From Cryptomeria japonica (lineage: Eukaryota; Streptophyta; Pinopsida; Cupressales; Cupressaceae), in assembly GCF_030272615.1 (NCBI RefSeq), contig NC_081406.1:111757783-111821782 (forward strand): a stretch of 64,000 nt of DNA, written 5' to 3'. The notes beneath the pieces are model-generated. The model searched no databases, had not been told where the DNA came from, and worked only from the letters and a program-made list of their open reading frames with translations. The position numbers were made by a program, and so were the translations under genes. Shown here piece after piece: positions 48,885 to 57,904 of this stretch; the first letter of the stretch is position 1, and each line of letters opens with the position of its first letter.

Positions 48885-49133
48885 AAAGGGGGAGTAGTAT
48901 TTTGTATTTAAAATTTTGATGGGGGAGTAGTATTCTGTATTTAAATTTTGATGCATGCTATGTATACTTTCATGTTTATCTCTGTAAGGAAGTAGTATAC
49001 ATTGTATTTTCTACAAAAGGGATAGTGTATATGTTTAGGGGGAGTAATTTTGATTATGGGATAATTTTGTTGTAAAACACTTACATGTCAAAAAAAAATT
49101 TCCTAAGTATTGCCATCAATGCCAAAGGGGGAG
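48885..49133 (+). other. Purine-tract array of element D
   Basis: AAAGGGGGAG at 48885-48894, GGGGGAG at 48921-48927, AGGGGGAG at 49037-49044 and AAAGGGGGAG at 49124-49133. The last is next to the 3' LTR. CCATCAATG (49113-49121) faces CATTGATGG-type sequence in the LTR (41500-41508 in the 5' copy; CACTGATGG in the 3' copy). Confidence 0.8.
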
Positions 49134-49135
49134 AT

Positions 49136-50346
49136 TGTTGGTATTTTGATGATTATGTTGTGATTGTCACTGATGGACACACACTTACTATGAGATCACT
49201 TTGTGAATGTATGAATTATGCTCAACCGGTAATTGTTCCAAACCGGTATCATGTTGTAGTCTTTAGACTATTGATGTTATGCAAAAAGTGTTTACTAATC
49301 TCAAGCAATATAAAGACCCAAGTGGCATAGAGAGATCAAGTTGTTTAAGGATCTCAAGCAGAGTGGAGCAAAGGAACCAAAAGCAGCAGTTATCTTTTTC
49401 CTAGTCTTCAATTTTTGTCAATCGAAAATCTGTTTGAACCAGTATTACTCTGAGTTACCAATCGGTAACTGGAAAATTTGTATAAACTGGTAATACTCTG
49501 TGATGAGTTACCAATCGATATTATTTTATGATGAGTTACCATCCATCGACACTTTGACGGTGATTTTGTTTCGTGTTACCAAATGTGTCTAGATACAATG
49601 AACCTAGGAACTTGCAATGTAATCCTATTGGACCGACATGAAATCAGATTCCTTTTAAGGACATCATGTCTAGGGTTTTGTATGTGTATGTATGAGTGTA
49701 GCTATTAGGTTTTGGTGGTCGTTGAAACTCTTGTATGTGCGATCTTAACTGAGAAGATCAAGTCTGTGTACTACAATAGAATGTGGATTTACTAGAGATT
49801 AAAGTAATGCTGAAGAGCATTAGCTAAGAGCTACAATGGATCTAATCAAGCAGACTGTGCCATTTGCTAGATCATTCACTTGTTGATTACTCACATCTTT
49901 GACAAGTCAAAAACCCTTAACCGGGTAGGCCCAGAAAAGCCATTGTAAATCCTCTAACAAGGTGGTTCACATATGTGGATCTGAAATCCTCTCACAAGGT
50001 AGTCTTTAATCGGACTTATCTCCTAACAGAGATTGAGATTCCTAACAGGATCTGTTTTAGTAAAGAACATTGTATGACTTTAACCGGTCTGGTTACTATT
50101 CTGCAGATAGTTACTTGTGAGTTTCATCTCACCGTGGTTTTTCCCATTTGGGTTTCCATGTCAAAATCTCTTGTGTTATGGTGATTGTTCTTCTATGGGT
50201 GAATGCCTTATTTGCTATTTGGTTTACATGTGTGTTAACCGGTTTGTTTGTTAAACTTTTTTACCGGTTTACTGCTAGACTGTTAAAGTGTTTAAGTACA
50301 GTATTTTTTGGTATACTAATTCACCCCCCCCTCTTAGTATTCATCA
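49136..50346 (+). repeat. 3' LTR of element D
   Basis: 1,211 bp copy of 41468-42698. At least four ACCGGT-like sites intact in the 5' LTR are changed here by C-to-T or G-to-A (for example near 49425, 49440, 49485 and 49513). The stem ATACTAA (50313-50319) / TTAGTAT (50334-50340) is intact. Confidence 0.94.
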
Positions 50347-50351
50347 AATAT

Positions 50352-50759
50352 ATAGGACATACAAAACCTGTAAAGATCCTTAACCTTGTCAAGATCAAAG
50401 GTGGATATGAATGTAGATAGAGAGAATGAGGGATAATGGAGGATGAATGATAATGGAGGAAGAAGGATAATAGATGGATGTACATGGATGGAACTTGCCC
50501 CTAGTGTAAAGTGCAAAAGGATAATAGATTATGCATGACACTTGTTTGCTAGGTTTTCATCATGGTACTTGCCCAAGGCGCCACAAGAAGTGGTTTTCAC
50601 ACAAGGATGAATTTATTTCTCTTTACTTTTTTTTCATTTTTTTCATCATTTTTTTTCCTTTTGGAAGATAATGGAGTCATGATAGGGGATGGAAGAAGGA
50701 CCCCAACATCTCACTTCTTTCGATGGCACCAAAGATGTCAGAAAGATAATGAAATGAAA
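50352..50759 (-). other. Noncoding part of block J between D and the gag-like ORF
   Basis: AT-rich DNA with a line like TTTGCTAGGTTTTCATCATG and a short T-rich run (50620-50660), resembling the 3' noncoding DNA at 37800 and 40860. No gene seen. Confidence 0.55.
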
Positions 50760-53111
50760 CTAGGGCAAGGATTGGATAAGATGGATGGAAGGGTGAAAAA
50801 GAGGTGTTGGATAATGGATGGGATGTTGGAAGAATTGTGTATGGATAGATGGAAATGCTGGGAAGATCAACATTGGCACACACCTTGAGGGATGGTGGAC
50901 ATATGGAAGAGAAGTGAATCTTAGATTTTGAGATTTGGGTGAAGGAATGGTTAAAGATTTTGGGGCACAAGAACCCAAAATGGATGAAGGAGGTGATGGA
51001 GGAATAGAATCTGAAGGTTTGGATGGAGGAACAACAGTTTTGGATGCCAATTTTGATTTTTCTTTAGACTGTTGTGCTTCAATCTGCCGCTTAGGGATCC
51101 ACATGGTTTTTTATTTTTCATGATTTTGTAGTTCCTTAGAGCGCATTGCTTGTACAAGTGCCTTAGGAACCCATATAACTTTTGACTTTTCTTCTTTCTT
51201 TATGGGCCTTTGTGGTGTTTTGTATTTTTCTTTTTCTTTTTGGATCATATTTTTCTTTGTTTTGACATGTCGATTAGATGGGACATGTTGATTCTTGAAT
51301 ACATGTGGATTGCTTGATTTAAGACTTTTATGCTTGGCATCCAAATTGCTTGGAGGGAGATGCATGGATATATAGGAATGATATGGAGTTCTTTTAGATG
51401 GATGGAAGGTACTTGAAGATGTGTGCCTTTGTTGATCCTGCATAAGGGATGGAGGGATATAGGGACCTAGAATGGATGGAAGTGGCGAAGGAGAAGGCAT
51501 GCATTTGGATTTAACTAGAGAAATGTAAGATTTATGAGAGATACCAACATCTTGATAAATTTCCCTGAGGCCATGACCTTTAACATTTTCTTTAATATGG
51601 AGGGGTTCTTGCTTTTAGAGATTTACCCCTTTGACTTTATAAATATTTTGACTTGAAGGCGCTAGTCCATTATGAGATGAAGGTGGAATGTAAGGAATGA
51701 TAGGATCACGAAGGGGATTTGTAGGCATGATGGATCCTTGAGCTGAACATGGAGGATTATGACAACGCAATAAAGGGATACTTTGATCTTGACATGGAAG
51801 AGGACCATTGGATAGATTAGGAAGGGTGTTTGACTCTTCATTTTGAATAGGATCATTTGAAAAGGTGGAAGAGGCATCATGATCTTGCTTAGGAAGTGGA
51901 CTAGGAATGGGATTTGGAAGGATGATTTTCTCTTGGGATGGAGAGGGATCATCCTGGAAGAAATGGAAAGGTATAAGTGGATCATCATGGGATTCTAGTG
52001 AAATGGGATCTTTTTCAATCATTAGATGGGATTCAGGAGTCTTGGTGTCTTGATCTTGATTTATGATAGGACTTGTTTCTTCATTTTTTAGGTTATCCTC
52101 TTGACATGGAGTCACTTCTAAGGAAGGGGTAGGATTGTGCATAGGCGTAGGGGATTCTTGGAAGGTCTTCATATTTTGGCATGATGGGGAAGCATTTTGA
52201 GTGGGACTCTCTGGAGTGGGTACATTTGGAATTGAAGTGTATGATGGCATAGGATCTAGGATTTTTAATTCTTTAGAGGAACTTGTATCAATATTTCCAT
52301 TGACTTGGATTTCCATTGGAGATAGCCCTTGAAGGTCAACATGAGAAGTTTCATTGTTTGAAGGAGATGGTATGAATTGTTTCTGAGAATTTTTAGGAGA
52401 TGAAGGCATCATGGAAGGGATAAAGGCTACATATGGAGCCTTGCTAGACATAGGTTCATGATTTTTATCATGCTTAGAAGTAGTTCCTTCTTTTTCTTTA
52501 GGTGAGTCGTTAGGATCTTCAATTTCAATGACACCATCATCAAGGAGATCTTGAATCTTATGTTTTAATTCCATACACATTGAAGTCTTATGTTTGTTAT
52601 GCCTATGATATACATAATAACTACTCAAAACTGCACATCCCCATGTGGTCTTTTTAGGCAATATGATAAGATTGTTCTTAATAAGCTCTTCCAAAACTGA
52701 CTCAATAGATTGCCCCAAAGGTGTAAATTGTCTATCTAGGGAATAGATGTCTTTTTGTCTTGGTGAAGGTGTTTTATGATCCTGTATGAGATTTGGTCTT
52801 TGATTGTCAATTATTTGTTGGTATTTGATTGTCAAATCATATAATTGTTTTAGCATTCCTTGAAGTTTCTCACTCTTGATATCATGCATTTATTTTTCAA
52901 ATGGAGTCATTGATTTATTTTGTTGGACTTTCATGTCATATATTTCTTCCTTGATATCTTGAAGCATTTGAGCAAAGGTAGCCATGGGAATTGAAGCTAA
53001 GGTAGCCATGGGCTTCTTACTTTTGTCATAATTTAGAAGAGCTTCTGGTTTGAATAGGCATCTACAACCGATGGGACCGAGAGCTAGATGTGTTGAAGAA
53101 GTCAAGATCAA
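50760..53111 (-). pseudogene. Block J gag-like, Pro/Ser-rich ORF
   Basis: A single frame of 784 codons from the ATG at 53111 (MILTSSTHLALGPIG), with in-frame stops at 52890, 51615 and 51111. Near 52600 it contains YHRHNKHKTSMCMELKHKIQ. This is similar to the zinc-finger line of plant Gypsy Gag (CxxHxxxxHxxxxC followed by LKxxIQxLID) with two Cys missing. The rest is very rich in Pro, Ser, Asn and His. A repeated line WVPKALVQAMRSKE / WIPKRQIEAQQSKE occurs near 51150 and 51095. The related frame in G survives only at 60302-60006. No protease or polymerase follows. Confidence 0.65.
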
Positions 53112-55110
53112 ATTGTAGCTAGTTGTTCATTTAACGTAGTGATTGAGTGAAGTAACTAAGATCTGGTTTGGTTCTAGGAATGATCTATCCTATGTAAGAT
53201 GTTATCTAAGTTAACTTAGGTTTGATAAGATGTTTGTTTGAACTAGCTAAAAGATGATCGACAAAATCATGCAACACAATGGCAGGGGTACACTATCAAG
53301 GTTGTTTATGCTCAGGATGATGATGACCAGTTTTAGGCTTGTTGTAGACTATTTTAGATAATTTTGACTATTTTGACTGACAAGATCAAGAATTCATATG
53401 ACAGAGGATTGGACAGAGATGAGATTCTGACAGACAAAGTTTCAATGAGTGACGACTACTAGTTTTTGATAAGGATTGATGTTTCAATGATTGACGATGA
53501 CCAGTTTTTGATAAGGACTAAGTTTTTGTTGACTGACAGGGACCAAATTTGGATAGAATAGAGTTTTGATCACTAAGCTATTGATTTGTTTGATTTGTTT
53601 TCTCCAGTTTTAGTTTTAGGGATGAAAACATAGAAAACACGCAAGATATATAATAATTCAATCACAACATGCTAACCCTATGGAAGTTGGCTTAGAGAAG
53701 AAAACCTTTGCTTGCTGACTTAGGTACACACCCAATAGCTAATAAGAATATGGTCATTGAGTCTCATGCAATGGATTCTCAACACTGTATTAGCCGACTC
53801 CAAATGCTAATGGGGGCACGATATGGCAAGTGTCTTGGGAGAGTTACTATCTCTCTTGCACAAAGATTATCGACCTTTTGGAGGTGAATCAGGTAGCTTC
53901 TAATCTTAAAGTTCTTATTCAGGAATTTCGTTTGAAATTACCCCTTGAATTCATGCAAGCATGATTGAGGCCTATAGCCCAACAAGGCACCAAAACAAGT
54001 TGTAGTCACGTAAACATGATTGAGACCGCGAGGCCCTACAAAATGCTCGATATGAGAGATCTCAAAGAGAAAACTCAAATAATCCCATCCTCTGAGACTT
54101 TAATCACCAGAGGCCTATTTATTATAGTGAGTTGGAATGCTCAAGTCTAGTTATACTCACTTGGGTTGTTCTCATAGGGTGATTACTTTTTTCCACTGTG
54201 ACAGGCCCACTAAAGGTACACAAATCTCAAAACTTAGAAAAAAGCTTCGAGGGTCTAGATTTCTGATTGTCTATAAAAGACAAGAGCATACTCTCCTACC
54301 TCTTAGATTTTTTTAAAAGCACAAAAGGCAGATTTGTTCTATAACCAGATAGCAATTTAAGTTCCTAAGAAAATACTAAATGAATACACAATGTTTAGTT
54401 GATTCTCCTTAGGCAACCTGCAAAACCAATATGTCAGTAGTCATTTTCTTCTTGATTCTTTGGCAGGCGTATGTTTGATTGATAGATTCTTTGACAAGCA
54501 TCCTGCAAATATTAAAAGTCCAAAATTAGTTGCCAAAATAACATAAAAAAATATCATCAAAAGAAAATTCTATCATGCAAACTGTAAATTAAACTAATCT
54601 AACAAGAATTTCCATTTTTTATGACTATCCTAGTTATGACAGTTTTGATAGTACTTCACTCTGTCATTTATAACTTTTTAACCAGAGATAATTTGGAAAC
54701 TCTCTTCAGTGGAAATGTGGAAAATGTGGTTTTACATAACATATTAAAATTTGGGTTAGATCCAATGGTTCAATAAAAAGGTATGCCCTTCGAACCGAGA
54801 CCATTTTTGACTGTCATAGAAGAATAAGTAAAATGATAGTCCTGCACTCTGTCAATCCTAACTTTCACACCCATATTCTTTAGGCAAATCCCTTCGATGA
54901 ACCTGTCAAAAACTTGATTTTAAACAACATATCACAAATTGGTTGAGATCCAACAGTTCAATAAAAAGTTATGCTCTCCAAACCGAGACCATTTTTTACT
55001 ATCATAGAAGAACAATAAAAAAGAAATATTTTTATTTGCAAATTTAACACATGTTTATTAGTTATAAAAACCAAACATTAAATTTGTTCAAGAAACATTA
55101 GAAATATTGT
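53112..55110 (-). other. Leader of block J, homologous to the leader of G
   Basis: No gene seen. About 53640-54440 matches 61340-62130, including a stretch around AATGCTAATGGGGGCACGAT. Short frames (for example 53965-54150) occur in both copies but carry no domain and are not conserved as proteins. This is the 5' untranslated leader between PBS and gag. Confidence 0.7.
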
Positions 55111-55119
55111 AGCCATGGG

Positions 55120-55146
55120 TTCGAGCCCCACGTTGGGTGCCAAAAA
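55120..55146 (-). other. Primer-binding site of block J
   Basis: The plus strand reads TTCGAGCCCCACGTTGGGTG and then CCA. This has the look of a tRNA T-arm and acceptor 3' end, so the complement is a primer site of about 20 nt. The tRNA identity was not determined. It adjoins the LTR start TGTGTGTG. Confidence 0.75.
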
Positions 55147-57904
55147 TGTGTGTGTGAAAAGTAGACCTGTATCTGTTGTAGACGTCTAAAAATGGTCAAC
55201 GCTTGCGGAGTCATACTATAACATTTGCGCATTGCCTTATTTTAGGGTTTTTGTGTCACATTAACATTTCTTCTATGTTGCGCACTTGGTCTTTATCATT
55301 TGCGAGCATCGAGTCCTTCTTCTGCATTCTTCATTTTTCTCGCTTTTGAATTTGGTCTTGTCGATAACAATCTTCAGTTATGATTGTGGTCGATCTTATC
55401 ATGTCGCATCAATGTGCATGCTCATTTGGCATATTTTGACATCGTCAATTTGATTTTATTTTGGACATCATCAATCGATGATAGAATTAGGGTTTTGTCA
55501 TCTTGTTAATCTCATCAATTTTGCGATAGATCTATCATCGATCATTGTCCTTTTCAATCTCATCATCTTGCGATCGATTCGCCATCGATCCTTGTCAATC
55601 TCGTCAATTTTGCGATCGATTTGTCATCGATCGTTGTCATTTTCAATCTTGTCATTTTGCGATCGATTTGTCATCGATCGTCGTCCTTCTCAATCATGTC
55701 AATTTGGATCAATTAGTCATTATTCCTCATCAATTGGCGCATTTATCAATCAAATCATTTATCAACATTGGTCCTTTGTTAATCAGAATCATGATCAAAT
55801 CGACATCAATTATCTTTTGTCAAAACCTAATTGTCGTCCTTGCATTTCTAATTCATCTTCTAGGGTTTTATGATTTATTCATTTAGTCTTGTTTGTCATT
55901 TTCCCTCTAGGATTAATAATTTATTTATCTATCCTAAGTCTTCTTGTCACAATTAAATATTTATTTAATTGGCTAATTAATTCCTCCTATTTTTGTAAAT
56001 TAATTAATGAATGAAAAATTATTAATTAATTTACCTAATTTTCATCAATTTCCTAGTTTCCAAGTCATCATTTCTAACCTAATTTTCTAATTTCCTAATT
56101 TTCTAAATTTCCTAATTCCTAATTTCCACCTAATTTTCTAATTTTTCAAATTCAATTTCCACCTAATTAATTTCTCTCTAGTCTCTCCCTATTTTTTTGC
56201 TTCGGTGGAAGCATGAATTTCTCATGCGTCATACTATTGGCATAGCAAGATGTCATCAGCTTCTAGTCCTCTAACCTTTGCATTGGCAATATGTTATAAT
56301 TCATGACATAGAAGGTGTCATAACCTTCTTCTTTCCACTCAATTGTGCCATTTTTGAAATCAATTGCCTCTAATATCAATGTCATGCTAATCTTGTCTTT
56401 TCTCCAATTTATCTATAAATTGGATGAATTTCTTCAATCAAAGGGCTGAATCAATCACGCTTCTAGTATCTTTATGTTGTCTTGTCAATCTTTCTTTCAT
56501 ATTATGCTTATGCACTTGTAGGTGAGATCCACAAACAAAGCAATTTGAAGGAGAAAGAAGGACAATGGAGAATTATGGAGAAGACATTCATGCTTGCGAT
56601 GGTTTGCATCTGATTTGAATGTTTTATTTTCATATCTCTATTGAATGTTTGTAGGTTTTGTTATCATTGCAATTGAGTTTTCATGATTGAGCTAGGCTAA
56701 TTTGCTATTTGCTTTGATGATTTCCAAATTCCTATCTACATCTGTATCTGGAATACACAACACTTCAATTAAGTCATTAGATGCATGGTTAGTAAATCAA
56801 TAATCAATGAATAATAAACCATTACAAAGCGACCCATTGCCTTCTAGTAGATGTAAGTTTAGATTGCTCTCAGATTGCTAAGCTATCTAGTGACTAGACA
56901 ACACCTAAGTGAAGGATTTTTAAAATCTATATGAGCATGAATTTAAGCTAGATGGATGCAAGATTTAAGCTAGATATGCAAGATTAATCTAACATGATTT
57001 AAGCAATATATGAATATTTAAGTCAAATGATTTAAGAAATATGAAATAACTAATATGCAATATCTCAATGCAAATTCTCAATGAACCTAGAGCAAAAACA
57101 ACATAATAACAATACATTCTCTAGGATTCTTGAATGAGAGATGAGAGCCTAAATTTATAAAAAAAACAGAAAGAAACCAATGGCTGAGATCAAATGATGA
57201 TGAGCGGTCAAGATTTTCCAAGAGGATGCACAATCCAGGTGAATTGATGTGATTGGATGCTTTTCTCAGTTTTAAAGGAAATTGAACTAAAACTAAGATA
57301 AAATCAGGAAAAAACTGATTTATTCTCTATTTCATTCAATTTTAATATTTAATTGTTTTAATTGCTTTCTTTGAGATTATTTATCAATTTTTAATTTGTT
57401 TTTTCAATACTGTCTCCAATTGATTTCTTTTCTTAATTTTTAATATTTTTTGTTAATTAATTCATTTTTTGATTTATTTCCATTTTTGAAGATTTGTGCT
57501 CATAATTTCCAATTCCTCTTTCTTGATTTGTTTCCTTTTTTGAAGATTTATGACAATTTTTTATTTATTTTTCAAATTAATTCCTCTTTTTGTGATAAAT
57601 CTCTTTTTGTAAATTAATTCCTTTTTTTGATGATTTAATGACAAATTGATTTATTTAATTAAATATGCTAGGATATTTAATAAAAAAAATAAGATAATTG
57701 TTTTAAAAATGATTTACTTGGAATGATTTAATTAATTAAATAAATATTTAATTAATATTGAGTGATTAATTTGCCATGTGACATTTGATGATTTTAGAAT
57801 TAATTGTGTGCTCAAGATTTATTTAATTGCCTTTGGTTAGGACCTTGGTGATGTTGTCGAGATTAGGGGCTCATGGTTTAGATGACCATTTTTAGGGTAT
57901 TACA
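55147..57904 (-). repeat. 5' LTR of block J, split by a solo LTR
   Basis: The outer parts (55147-55176 and 56746-57904) together give about 1.19 kb and resemble the LTRs of G. Examples are the CAACAC...CATGGTTAG...AAACCAT line near 56760-56830 and the end CCATTTTTAGGGTATTACA. The similarity is partial, so J and G are related but distinct families. Confidence 0.75.
55177..56740. repeat. Solo LTR of 1.56 kb
   Basis: Starts TGTAGACGTCTAAAAATGG and ends CCTATCTACA, with a perfect 5-bp duplication tctgt (55172-55176 and 56741-56745). No coding region. The interior has repeated GCGATCGATTTGTCATCGATC-like units (about 55560-55690), which generate short frames that are not genes. Confidence 0.82.

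Larger units (their letters stand above)
41468..50346 (+). mobile_element. Element D: pol-less LTR retrotransposon related to A
   Basis: Complete element with a perfect 5-bp duplication aatat (41463-41467 and 50347-50351). LTRs 41468-42698 and 49136-50346, iMet-type PBS at 42701, ORF1 at 42749-44028, ORF2 at 44473-48772, purine tracts at 48885-49133. No enzyme domains. It shares ORF order and protein similarity with A and E, although the LTRs are different. It is larger than A because of an internal tandem duplication and a Lys/Glu-rich expansion. Confidence 0.95.
39446..57904 (-). mobile_element. Block J: Gypsy LTR, leader and gag-like ORF without pol, interrupting G
   Basis: Minus strand. 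From the right: an LTR (about 55147-57904), a PBS, a leader homologous to that of G, a Pro/Ser-rich gag-like ORF (53111-50760), then 3' noncoding DNA that is interrupted by element D (41468-50346) and continues to about 39446. No 3' LTR is found. On both sides G pol sequence is present, overlapping by about 50 bp (39390-39445 and 57905-57960, both coding Y-x-FLVEEL). This is far longer than a TSD, so J did not arise by a simple insertion or has been rearranged. Confidence 0.65.

Noticed and set aside
55111-55143. tRNA gene at the T-arm-like sequence
   Set aside because: Only the acceptor and T-arm part is present, immediately next to an LTR. It is the primer-binding site, and no cloverleaf can be formed from its flank.
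55478-55886. Ile/Ser/Arg-rich overlapping ORFs
   Set aside because: They are produced by repeated GCGATCGATTTGTCATCGATC-like units inside a solo LTR.
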